The position numbers were made by a program, and so were the translations under genes. A stretch of 16,773 nucleotides of DNA from JBGCDD01 sp045105075 (lineage in GTDB: Bacteria > Pseudomonadota > Alphaproteobacteria > Rhodobacterales > Rhodobacteraceae), in assembly GCA_045105075.1 (NCBI GenBank), contig JBGCDD010000079.1, positions 1 to 16,773 of the forward strand. Direction: 5' to 3'. Of the stretch, positions 7,586 to 14,933 are shown piece after piece. The notes beneath the pieces are model-generated. The model saw nothing but the letters and a program-made list of their open reading frames with translations. It made no database searches and had not been told where the DNA came from. The first letter of the stretch is position 1. Each line of letters begins with the position of its first letter.

Positions 7586-8620
7586 TTACTTCTTCAATCG
7601 GGTCCAAATCGCATCGTAAAGCGCTTGGGTTTGTTCGTCGCAGACTTTTACAAAGGTGCCCGCGGGCGCATCAGCAGGCGGGTTTTGCTCGGGCGAGGTT
7701 TTCAGATCTTCATCAAGCAATGCTGTCACGCCCTTAACACCGGCCGTATATTGCGCGAAATTCGACACTTCGGCGATGTTTTCGGGCTTGAGCAAAAAGT
7801 CCATGAACTTGATCGCGCTGTCGCGGTTGGGCGCGTCGTTCAGCAGCACAACATTGTCCATCCAAACCACGTAACCCTGTTTGGGATAGGCATATTCAAT
7901 TGGCGCGCCCTCGACCCGGGCCTTGGCACCAAAGCCATTCCAGATCATGCCAACCGCCGCGTCACCCGACACCAGCACATCTTTGGCGCCATCCGAGTTG
8001 AACGAGGCCCAGTTGTCTTTGGCCGCGTTCACGGTCTGGGACAGCAGTTTCAGCTGTTCGCGATCGGTTGAACATTGCGGAATGCCCAGATGCAGCGAGG
8101 CCAGCGCCAGCAATTCACCCTGCGTGTCGAGCACGTTGATCTTGCCCTTCAGCGCGGCAGGCGGGTTAAAAATGATATCGGTGGTGTTGATTTCGCCGTC
8201 AAACACCTCGCGGTTGACAGAAAAGCTGGTCGAGCCCCACTGATACGGGATCGAATGCATACGTCCCGGGTCAAAATCGACATTCAGCCACTGATCTTCG
8301 ATGTTGGCTTTGTTGCTCAGCTCACCCTCAGCGATGGTGTCCAGCATGCCTTCGTCGCGCATGATCTGCACCATGTAGTCGCCCGGAACCGCCACATCAT
8401 ATGACCCCATCGTGCCGCCCTTTAGCGACGCCAGCATCGATTCGTTGGAATCAAACGTGTCCATGGTGACTTCGATGCCGGTTTCCGCAGTAAAGCGCTC
8501 GAGCAGTTCCTGAGGGATGTATTCAAACCAGTGATAGATCGAAAGCTTGCCTTCCGCCGAGGCCATGCCGGCCGACAGCGCCAAGGCCGCCACAGTGCTG
8601 GTGAGTTTTGCAAATGTCAT
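7586..8620 (-). CDS. potF: polyamine ABC transporter, periplasmic binding protein (PotF/PotD type)
   Basis: This protein captures putrescine or a related polyamine in the periplasm and delivers it to the membrane permeases. The 344-residue product starts with a Sec signal peptide (MTFAKLTSTVAALALSAGMASA, cleaved at about residue 22 before EGKLSIYHWFEYIP). It then has the family fold, with the N-terminal IYHWFEYIPQELLERF segment, YDVAVPGDYMV, YQWGSTSF and a C-terminal DEQTQALYDAIWTRLKK. An AAGGA site precedes the ATG by about 9 bases. It follows potI by 12 bp. Putting the binding protein after the permeases reverses the common E. coli potFGHI order. The ligand, whether putrescine or spermidine, cannot be fixed from the sequence. 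Confidence 0.92.
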   Translation of the reverse strand: MTFAKLTSTVAALALSAGMASAEGKLSIYHWFEYIPQELLERFTAETGIEVTMDTFDSNESMLASLKGGTMGSYDVAVPGDYMVQIMRDEGMLDTIAEGELSNKANIEDQWLNVDFDPGRMHSIPYQWGSTSFSVNREVFDGEINTTDIIFNPPAALKGKINVLDTQGELLALASLHLGIPQCSTDREQLKLLSQTVNAAKDNWASFNSDGAKDVLVSGDAAVGMIWNGFGAKARVEGAPIEYAYPKQGYVVWMDNVVLLNDAPNRDSAIKFMDFLLKPENIAEVSNFAQYTAGVKGVTALLDEDLKTSPEQNPPADAPAGTFVKVCDEQTQALYDAIWTRLKK

Positions 8621-8632
8621 TGAAAGGATCCT

Positions 8633-9433
8633 TTACCGATTTTGATTTCCAAGTTTGCTGACGAAATACGACGCGGTCACAAACAGAACAGACACAGCCA
8701 GCATGCAGGTGCTAATGGCCATGATGTTGGGTTTGATCCCCTGTTTGACGGCGCCGAAAATGGCGGTGGGCAGGGTTTCAATACCCGCCCCCTTGACGAA
8801 GTTGGTGATGATAAAATCATCCAGCGAAATGATGAACGCCAGCAGGAAACCCGCAATGATTCCCGGCATCATCATTGGCATCAGAATAAGGCGGAACGCT
8901 TGCCAGCGGCTGGCATAAAGATCCATCGCGGCCTGTTCAAAATGCGCCTCGATCCCCTGCAGTCGCGCGGCGATGGGCAAGTAAGCAAAGGGAATGCAGA
9001 ACACGATATGGGCCAGCAAAATCGTCAACAGCCCGCGTTGAAATCCAATGGCCGAAAAGAAGATCAGAGTGGCCACAGCCGTGACGATTTCCGGCACCAT
9101 CAGCGGCAGATTGATCAGCGCGAAACTGGCTGACTTGCCGGCAAATGCGCCCCCGCGCAGCATCGCCAGTGCGGCCGACGTGGCGATTGCGGTGGCCGTC
9201 GTGGCCGCAGCCACCGCGATGATCAGCGAATTCCACGCCGCTGCTTTGAACTTGGCCGATTCGATGCCGGTGAACACCTCTTGGTACCAGACCAGGCTGA
9301 ACCCGCCCCACCGCGTGATCGACGCACTTTCGTTGAACGAATAGATCATCACGATGATCAACGGCGCATAAAGCAGTGTCAGGCAAAAAATCGTCATGGG
9401 CAAAAAGCCCGGATAATGGCTGAGCCGGTTCAT
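8633..9433 (-). CDS. potI: polyamine ABC transporter permease (PotI/PotC type)
   Basis: This is one of two inner-membrane permeases forming the polyamine channel. The 266-residue product has about six hydrophobic segments. The conserved EAA loop that contacts the ATPase is seen in EQAAMDLYASRWQAFRLILM, with the following PGIIAGFLLAF. The following ISLDDFIITNF segment is typical of the PotC/PotI branch. Its ATG overlaps the potH stop codon (ATGA, 9430-9433), showing translational coupling. No signal peptide is expected or seen. Confidence 0.93.
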   Translation of the reverse strand: MNRLSHYPGFLPMTIFCLTLLYAPLIIVMIYSFNESASITRWGGFSLVWYQEVFTGIESAKFKAAAWNSLIIAVAAATTATAIATSAALAMLRGGAFAGKSASFALINLPLMVPEIVTAVATLIFFSAIGFQRGLLTILLAHIVFCIPFAYLPIAARLQGIEAHFEQAAMDLYASRWQAFRLILMPMMMPGIIAGFLLAFIISLDDFIITNFVKGAGIETLPTAIFGAVKQGIKPNIMAISTCMLAVSVLFVTASYFVSKLGNQNR

Positions 9434-10344
9434 TGCGCCGCCCGCCCTTGTGATCGTGCGTAAAGGAACAGCACCACCAGCACCATCGACAGCAAAACCA
9501 TCGCCACGGCAGCCCCGAACGGCCAGTTGCCCGCCGCGCCTTTGAACTGATCCTCAATCAACGATCCGATCATCCAATTCTTGGCCCCGCCCAGCAGATC
9601 AGGCGCCAGAAACGCGCCAAGCGAGGGCACAAAGACCAGAATACAGCCTGCGATGATCCCCGGTTTCACCACCGGAATAACGATCAACCACAATGCGCGC
9701 CACTTTGAGGCGTAAAGGTCGGCCGCCGCTTCGGTCAGCGCGAAATTGTAACGCTCAACCGCCGCATAAATCGGCAGCACCATGAACGGGAGATAGGAAT
9801 AGAACAGCCCCAATTGCACTGCAAAATTGGTGTTTATCATGGTGATCGGCGCATCCAGCACGCCCAGCGCCATCAACCATTCGTTGATCGGGCCATTGTC
9901 TCGGATCAGGAATTTCATCGAAACCGTGCGGATCAACAGGTTCACCCAATCCGGGATCGTCACCAGAAACAGCCAGATCGAGCGGGTTTTCGTGGGCCGT
10001 GTGGCGATGAACCAAGCGGTTGGAAACCCAACCAACAAACACAGAATCGTGGCCAGCCCGGCCTGCCAAGCCGAACGCCAAAAGATCCCGATATAGGTCC
10101 ATTCAACCTGCGGCGGCTCATCGCCAAACAGTCCGCGATCCAGGAAAAACCGGTCATAAGACGCCATCGAGAATTCCCAGATCACGCCGCCGCGGAACTC
10201 TTTGGTCAGGAACGAATAGACCAGCATCAACAGCACCGGCGCCAGCAGGAAGAACCCGATCAGCAACCAAGATGGCAACATCAACCAGATCCGCGCCGGC
10301 GCATAGGCCGAGCTTTGATCGTTTGAAGGCAACAAACCCGCCAT
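9430..10344 (-). CDS. potH: polyamine ABC transporter permease (PotH/PotB type)
   Basis: The second inner-membrane permease has 304 residues and about six transmembrane helices, the first at about 25-47 (LMLPSWLLIGFFLLAPVLLM). The EAA loop is TEAAADLYASKWRALWLIVI followed by PVVKPGIIAG. The VPSLGAFLAPDLLGG segment is typical of PotB/PotH proteins. Its ATG at 10342-10344 shares one base with the potG stop (TGATG), and its own stop overlaps potI by four bases. The three transporter genes are therefore translated as a coupled unit. A weak AAGGTG lies 12 bases upstream of the ATG, so reinitiation from potG is likely. Confidence 0.93.
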   Translation of the reverse strand: MAGLLPSNDQSSAYAPARIWLMLPSWLLIGFFLLAPVLLMLVYSFLTKEFRGGVIWEFSMASYDRFFLDRGLFGDEPPQVEWTYIGIFWRSAWQAGLATILCLLVGFPTAWFIATRPTKTRSIWLFLVTIPDWVNLLIRTVSMKFLIRDNGPINEWLMALGVLDAPITMINTNFAVQLGLFYSYLPFMVLPIYAAVERYNFALTEAAADLYASKWRALWLIVIPVVKPGIIAGCILVFVPSLGAFLAPDLLGGAKNWMIGSLIEDQFKGAAGNWPFGAAVAMVLLSMVLVVLFLYARSQGRAAQ

Positions 10345-11441
10345 CAGTCTGCCAACACCTTGGCCGCACCGGGATCCACGCTGATCGATGCGCTATCGCC
10401 CGGCGCAAATGCGCGTTTGGCGCCCTGATCGTTTTGTGCGCGCACCATCACCAATGTGCCGTCACCCAAGCGCACATGATAATGCGTGTCGGTGCCCAGA
10501 TAGACCATGCTGTCGACCGTGCAGGGAAACACGCCTTCATCGCTCAGAAGGATGCGTTCGGGGCGGATCGAAACGCAGGTTTGCCCGTTGCGCGGGGCTT
10601 CACCAACCGCGTCAAATTCCAGTCCACCCTTGGTTTTGACCCGCAGCCCAGCCCCACCTTCGCTGATCACATCCGCATCAAAAAGGTTCGTTTCTCCAAT
10701 GAAATCAGCCACAAATCGGTTCTTTGGATCCTCGTAAATCTCTTCCGCTCGCCCAACCTGTTGCAACTTTCCCGCCGACATCACCGCGATTCGGTCCGAC
10801 ATCGAAAGCGCCTCTTCCTGGTCATGGGTGACAAAAATAAAGGTGATCCCGGTCTCCTGCTGGATCTGCTTCAGCTCCATGCGCATCTGCTGGCGCAACT
10901 TCAGATCAAGCGCGGACAATGGTTCGTCCAACAACAAAACCTTGGGGGCCGGCGCCAAAGCGCGCGCCAAAGCCACGCGTTGCTGTTGCCCCCCGGACAA
11001 TTGCGACGGTTTGCGCTCGGCCATCTGGGTCAGTTGCACCAGCCGCAGCATTTCGGCGACCCGGTCACTGGCCTCAGATTTGTTTTTGCCCAGCATCCGC
11101 AACCCAAATCCGACGTTTTCCGCCACGCTCAGATGCGGAAACAGCGCATAATTCTGAAACACCGTGTTGATGGGCCGCTGATCGGGCGGCAGATCCGCAA
11201 TTGGCTTGCCGTACAGGCGCACATCGCCGCTCGAAACGGTTTCAAACCCTGCCATAATCCGCAGCAAAGTGGTTTTGCCACAGCCCGACGGCCCCAACAG
11301 AGTGAAAAACTCATTGTCGCGCACATCAAAACTGATGTCGTCCAGAGCCACGGCTTTGTTCGGACCAGCACCAAACGTTTTGTGCACGCCAACGATATCC
11401 ACTGCTGTTTTGTCTGTCACTCTGTCACTCACCCATCCCAC
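10344..11441 (-). CDS. potG: polyamine ABC transporter ATP-binding protein (PotG/PotA type)
   Basis: This is the cytoplasmic ATPase that powers polyamine import. The 365-residue product has Walker A GPSGCGKT (50-57), a Q-loop near Gln96 in VFQNYALFPHL, the signature LSGGQQQR (148-155), Walker B KVLLLDE (167-173) and the switch His206 in VTHDQEEA. A C-terminal TOBE-type domain with SIRPERILLSDEG follows, as in PotA/PotG. It is the first gene of the operon potG-potH-potI-potF-amine oxidase. The start is uncertain. All candidates are GTG (11441, 11432 or 11420), and the only Shine-Dalgarno-like sequence, GGGATGGG, sits close to the first two. The 235 bp upstream are shared with the divergent monooxygenase operon and hold an inverted repeat. 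Confidence 0.95.
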   Translation of the reverse strand: MGWVSDRVTDKTAVDIVGVHKTFGAGPNKAVALDDISFDVRDNEFFTLLGPSGCGKTTLLRIMAGFETVSSGDVRLYGKPIADLPPDQRPINTVFQNYALFPHLSVAENVGFGLRMLGKNKSEASDRVAEMLRLVQLTQMAERKPSQLSGGQQQRVALARALAPAPKVLLLDEPLSALDLKLRQQMRMELKQIQQETGITFIFVTHDQEEALSMSDRIAVMSAGKLQQVGRAEEIYEDPKNRFVADFIGETNLFDADVISEGGAGLRVKTKGGLEFDAVGEAPRNGQTCVSIRPERILLSDEGVFPCTVDSMVYLGTDTHYHVRLGDGTLVMVRAQNDQGAKRAFAPGDSASISVDPGAAKVLAD

Positions 11442-11540
11442 GCGGCAAAACTGTCGCAGTGCACCGGGGTGAACTCAACGGCGCGTGCCGCCCAAGGGAT
11501 GTTCTCCGATCAGACTTGCCTAAATTTTCACGCGTATTCA

Positions 11541-11559
11541 TCATTTGTCACATAAATGA
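11541..11559. promoter_or_regulatory. inverted repeat in the shared divergent control region (possible operator)
   Basis: TCATTT (11541-11546) and AAATGA (11554-11559) are perfect inverted copies around GTCACAT, giving a 19-bp dyad of the size bound by a dimeric repressor or activator. It lies in the AT-richest part of the 235-bp gap, 100 bp from the potG start and 117 bp from the monooxygenase start. A site here could control both operons. No regulator gene lies in the window, so the binding protein is unknown. I found no convincing -35/-10 pair. Confidence 0.35.
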
Positions 11560-11676
11560 GGCGCGTCGTCTACGTTGGGGCCATTCCGCGGTGCGCTCGC
11601 AGATCCAGGCCACAAATCAGCGCTTTCCCTTGCGCTGGGTTCTGGCAAACTGGCGTCACACATGGGGAGAGCACAT

Positions 11677-12957
11677 ATGCCAGTTGAACAGACGGACACG
11701 CTGGTGGTCGGTGGCGGTCAGGCCGGGTTGGCAATGAGCGAACATCTGGGGCGCAACGGCGTTGATCACATCGTGCTGGAACGCCACCGCATCGCCGAGC
11801 GGTGGCGGTCTGAGCGATGGGATTCGCTGGTGGCCAACGGTCCCGCCTGGCATGACCGTTTTCCATCGCTGGCTTTTGATGATGTTGACCCAGATGCTTT
11901 TGCCTCAAAACACAGCGTTGCGGCCTATTTTGAAGCCTATGCCAAGCAGATCAACGCACCAATCCGCTGCGGAGTTGAGGTGCAGGAGTTGCGCAAAATT
12001 CCAGGCAAACAAGGTTTTCATGCCCGCACCAGCGCCGGTGAGATCCAAGCCACCAACGTGATCGCCGCCACCGGCCCATTCCAGCGCCCGATCATTCCGC
12101 CGCTGGTTCCCGCCGATGCCGGCATCACCCAAATCCACTCGAACGCTTATCGCAATCCGGACCAAATGCCCGACGGCGCGGTGCTTGTGGTGGGTGCCGG
12201 CTCGTCAGGCGGGCAGATCGCCGACGAACTTTTACGCGCAGGTCGCTCGGTGCACCTGTCGGTTGGTCCCCACGATCGCCCGCCACGCAGCTATCGCGGG
12301 CGCGATTATTGCTGGTGGCTGGGCGTGTTGGGCCTGTGGGACGTGCCCGCCAGCACGCCAGGGACCGAGCATGTGACCATATCCGTGAGCGGCGCGCATG
12401 GCGGGCACACGGTTGATTTTCGCGAATACGCTTCGCGCGGGATGACACTTGTGGGCATGGCCTCGCATTTTACCGAAGGCGTTATGCATTTCGCGCCGGA
12501 TGTGGCGGAGAATGTGGCCCATGGCGATGCCAATTACCTATCAGTGCTGGACCAGGCCGACACCTATATCATCGATCACGGTCTTGATCTGCCACTCGAA
12601 CCACAAGCACGCCAATTCGCCCCCGATCCGGATTGCGTGACCACGCCTCTTTTACAACTTGATTTGGCACAGGCCGGAATCACGTCGATCATCTGGGCCA
12701 CAGGCTATGCGTTTGATTACAGCTGGCTGAAGGCTGATGTGTTTGATGACAAAGGAAAACCCCTGCATCAGCGTGGTGTGACCAGCGAACCCGGGCTTTA
12801 TTTCCTGGGTCTGCCCTGGCAATCGCGACGCGGATCGGCGTTTATCTGGGGCGTGTGGCACGACGCCAGATATCTCGCCGATCAAATCGGCATTCAAAGC
12901 GCGTATCGCGATTATCACCGCACAGCACCCGCCCTTTTACCCCAACACACAGGTTGA
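11677..12957 (+). CDS. FAD/NADPH-dependent monooxygenase-like oxidoreductase
   Basis: The 426-residue protein has two dinucleotide-binding folds. The N-terminal one binds FAD (LVVGGGQAG, glycines 12, 14 and 17). The central one should bind NADPH (VVGAGSSG, glycines 173, 175 and 178). A C-terminal ATGYAFDY (341-348) is the usual flavoprotein ATG motif, and IHSNAYRNP (153-161) matches the region around the flavin-containing monooxygenase fingerprint. Such enzymes oxygenate nitrogen or sulfur centres or act as Baeyer-Villiger enzymes. The substrate here is unknown. The start at 11677 has GGGGAGA 7 bases upstream, whereas an in-frame ATG at 11575 would add 34 residues before the FAD fold. The RidA gene starts 2 bp after its stop, so the two are co-translated. 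Confidence 0.88.
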   Translation: MPVEQTDTLVVGGGQAGLAMSEHLGRNGVDHIVLERHRIAERWRSERWDSLVANGPAWHDRFPSLAFDDVDPDAFASKHSVAAYFEAYAKQINAPIRCGVEVQELRKIPGKQGFHARTSAGEIQATNVIAATGPFQRPIIPPLVPADAGITQIHSNAYRNPDQMPDGAVLVVGAGSSGGQIADELLRAGRSVHLSVGPHDRPPRSYRGRDYCWWLGVLGLWDVPASTPGTEHVTISVSGAHGGHTVDFREYASRGMTLVGMASHFTEGVMHFAPDVAENVAHGDANYLSVLDQADTYIIDHGLDLPLEPQARQFAPDPDCVTTPLLQLDLAQAGITSIIWATGYAFDYSWLKADVFDDKGKPLHQRGVTSEPGLYFLGLPWQSRRGSAFIWGVWHDARYLADQIGIQSAYRDYHRTAPALLPQHTG

Positions 12958-12959
12958 TC

Positions 12960-13376
12960 ATGGCCCATACCCGCATTCGCAAATTCAACACCGCAGATAC
13001 CTATCCGGAGCAAAACCTCGACAATGATCTGTGCCAAGCTGTCGTCACGCAAGGTGGCAAAACCGTATATCTGCGCGGGCAATGTCCGCAAAACCTGGAT
13101 GATGCAAAAAACATCGAAAGCCACGACCCGGTCGAGCAGACCCACAAGGTGATGCAAAACATTGAACAATTGATCAACGAAGCCGGCGGTGAAATGGCGC
13201 ATTTGGTCAAGGTCGTGGTCTATATCACTGATGTGCGCCACCGCGAGGCGGTCTATCGCACCATGGGTGGTTACATCAAAGGCGTTTTTCCTGTCTCGAC
13301 GGGGCTGGTGGTGCAGGCTTTGGCGCGCCCGGATTGGTTGGTGGAAATCGACGCCACTGCGGTTATTCCAGCATGA
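12960..13376 (+). CDS. RidA-family protein lacking the usual catalytic arginine
   Basis: RidA proteins are small trimers. The classical members hydrolyse reactive enamine/imine intermediates in the cytoplasm. The 138-residue product shows the family fold, with AGGEMAHLVKVVVYITDV (75-92) and the C-terminal LVEIDATAVIPA (127-138). Aligned by eye to E. coli RidA, the catalytic Arg105 in FPARSCVEVA corresponds to Ser113 in FPVSTGLVVQA. It therefore probably belongs to one of the Rid subgroups without imine deaminase activity, perhaps acting on or binding a different ligand. The ATG at 12960 lies 2 bp after the monooxygenase stop, and the stop overlaps the next start (ATGA). An upstream in-frame ATG at 12855 would lie inside the preceding gene and is rejected. 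Confidence 0.9.
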   Translation: MAHTRIRKFNTADTYPEQNLDNDLCQAVVTQGGKTVYLRGQCPQNLDDAKNIESHDPVEQTHKVMQNIEQLINEAGGEMAHLVKVVVYITDVRHREAVYRTMGGYIKGVFPVSTGLVVQALARPDWLVEIDATAVIPA

Positions 13377-14047
13377 CATTTTCGCTGGTGGCGCGCTGCG
13401 CTGAAACAGGCATGTTTGGTGTCGCAATCTCGTCTTCTTCCCCTGCGGTTGCCGCACGCTGTTCTTACACGCGGGCCGGGGTTGGCGCCGTGGCAAGCCA
13501 AAACATCACTGACCCGACATTGGGGCCTTTGGTTTTGGATTTGATGAAATCCGGTCTTTCTGCCGAGGCCGCCATTGCCTCGATGCGTACCCAAGCCCGT
13601 TTCATCGACTATCGGCAGGTGTTGGCGATTGATGAAACGGGCAAAACCGCGCTCCATTCCGGCCCCAATGCCCTTGGCATCTGGACAGACGCCAGCGGGC
13701 AAGATTGCGTTTCCGCGGGCAACCTTTTGGCCAATGATGCCGTGCCGGGTGCGATCGTTGATGGGTTTCAGACGGCAACAGGTCATCTGGGCGACCGCCT
13801 GATCGCAGCATTGCGCGCCGGTTTGGCCGCAGGCGGCGAGGCGGGCCCCGTTCATTCCGCAGGCCTGCAGATCTGCGATACGGTGAGCTGGCCAGTGGCC
13901 GATCTCAGATGCGACTGGAGCGAAGCCTGCCCGATCGAGGCAATCGCAACCGCTTGGGACGTCTACAAACCCCAGCTGACCGCCTATGTTCAACGTGCCC
14001 TCGACCCGCGCGAGGCGCCGTCTTATGGGGTGCCCGGCGACGAGTGA
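13373..14047 (+). CDS. DUF1028 protein (Ntn-hydrolase-like family of unknown role)
   Basis: The 224-residue product fits the DUF1028 family, grouped in COG3342 as Ntn-hydrolase-like. Typical segments are the N-terminal TFSLVARCAETGMFGVAISS, then RAGVGAVASQNITDP, a GLSAEAAI helix, RQVLAIDETGKTALHSG and SAGNLLANDAVPGAI. It probably is a cytoplasmic hydrolase, but no reaction is established for the family that I can name. Its ATG overlaps the RidA stop by four bases (ATGA, 13373-13376) and it has no ribosome binding site of its own, so it relies on translational coupling. It completes the three-gene operon with the monooxygenase and RidA. Ntn hydrolases often cleave amide bonds, which would fit a nitrogen-compound pathway, but this is inference. 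Confidence 0.88.
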   Translation: MTFSLVARCAETGMFGVAISSSSPAVAARCSYTRAGVGAVASQNITDPTLGPLVLDLMKSGLSAEAAIASMRTQARFIDYRQVLAIDETGKTALHSGPNALGIWTDASGQDCVSAGNLLANDAVPGAIVDGFQTATGHLGDRLIAALRAGLAAGGEAGPVHSAGLQICDTVSWPVADLRCDWSEACPIEAIATAWDVYKPQLTAYVQRALDPREAPSYGVPGDE

Positions 14048-14066
14048 GGGTTTTTGCGAAAAACCC
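14048..14066. terminator. hairpin between convergent DUF1028 gene and radC
   Basis: GGGTTTTT (14048-14055) and AAAAACCC (14059-14066) form an 8-bp stem with a GCG loop directly after the DUF1028 stop codon, in the 46-bp gap before the radC stop. The A/T part lies within the stem and no T-run follows on either strand, so it is a weak or atypical bidirectional terminator. Confidence 0.45.
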
Positions 14067-14093
14067 GCGATGTTGAACAGTTCGCCAAAGGCA

Positions 14094-14858
14094 TCAAAGA
14101 TATCCGGCCGAACGAAAGCTCAACTCACGTGATTTCCCAATGATCAAATGATCATGCAGCGTTAATCCAAGCGCCACACATGCTGCTTGGATTTGGGCCG
14201 TCATATCCAAATCAGACTGGGATGGCGTTGGATCCCCCGATGGATGATTGTGCACCAGAATAAGCGCAGATGCGTTCAATTCCAGCGCGCGTTTCGCCAC
14301 TTCGCGGGGGTAGACCGGCACATGATCAACGGTTCCACGCGCTTGTTCTTCGTCGGCAATCAGCGTGTTTTTGCGATCAAGGTAAAGCACGCGGAAATGT
14401 TCCGTTTCGCGATGCGCCATGGTCGTGTGGCAATAGTCCAAAATCGCGTCCCAACTGGAGATCACCGAGCGTTGCATCACCTTGGATCGCGCCATGCGAT
14501 GCGCCGCGGCTTCGATCACCTTGAGATCTGTGATCACTGCCGTTCCGATGCCAACAACTGCGCCCAATCGCTCTGCCGGCGCTGTCAGGACGCGGTTGAA
14601 ATCACCAAATTGGTCAAGCAGTTCCCGAGCAAGCGGTTTTACGTCTTTGCGCGGGATCGAGCGGAACAGAACCAGTTCCAGCAGTTCGTAGTCGGGCACT
14701 GCACCTGAGCCGCCTGTCATAAACCGTTCGCGCAGTCGCGTGCGATGATCCGAAATATACGATGGCAACTTGCTTTTCGCCATGGCTGGCTTCGCAACGT
14801 TATCGACGCCAAAGAGGTTCGGCGCGGCAGCCTCGTGGAAAGAAGGATCATGTGTCAT
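14094..14858 (-). CDS. radC: RadC-family JAB-domain protein
   Basis: The 254-residue protein has an N-terminal helix-hairpin-helix part (around 90-112, APAERLGAVVGIGTAV) and a C-terminal JAB/MPN metalloprotease-like domain. The JAMM zinc motif is complete: His203 and His205 in HNHPSGDP, Ser213 and Asp216. RadC was once tied to DNA repair, but that role is disputed and its function is open. The ATG at 14858 is chosen over an in-frame TTG at 14888. Neither has a clear ribosome binding site. An ATG at 14783 just before KLPSYISDHRTRLRERF, where family similarity begins, is also possible and would give 229 residues. It lies downstream of dnaJ on the same strand with a 75-bp gap. Confidence 0.9.
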   Translation of the reverse strand: MTHDPSFHEAAAPNLFGVDNVAKPAMAKSKLPSYISDHRTRLRERFMTGGSGAVPDYELLELVLFRSIPRKDVKPLARELLDQFGDFNRVLTAPAERLGAVVGIGTAVITDLKVIEAAAHRMARSKVMQRSVISSWDAILDYCHTTMAHRETEHFRVLYLDRKNTLIADEEQARGTVDHVPVYPREVAKRALELNASALILVHNHPSGDPTPSQSDLDMTAQIQAACVALGLTLHDHLIIGKSRELSFRSAGYL

Positions 14859-14901
14859 GCAACAAGGATGCGCGTCGCAGGTAAACAAATCTTTAATTCA
14901 T

Positions 14902-14931
14902 AGGCGCGCGCAGTCTCCGCGCACGCCTTTT
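14902..14931. other. GC-rich hairpin between dnaJ and radC
   Basis: AGGCGCGCGC (14902-14911) pairs with GCGCACGCCT (14919-14928) over ten positions, one of them a G-T wobble, around a 7-base loop. The T-run (14928-14931) follows on the plus strand only, so it is the wrong way round to end the dnaJ transcript as a normal intrinsic terminator. It may stabilise the dnaJ message 3' end or block plus-strand antisense transcription. Confidence 0.4.
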
Positions 14932-14933
14932 GC

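Noticed and set aside
10020..11555. 511-codon plus-strand open frame opposite potH and potG
   Set aside because: The minus-strand genes are unmistakable ABC transporter subunits. The plus frame has low-complexity Arg/Gln/His-rich content and no ribosome binding site.
14902..14931. Intrinsic terminator of dnaJ
   Set aside because: The stem is strong but the T-run follows on the plus strand, opposite to dnaJ transcription, so it is listed only as a hairpin of unknown role.
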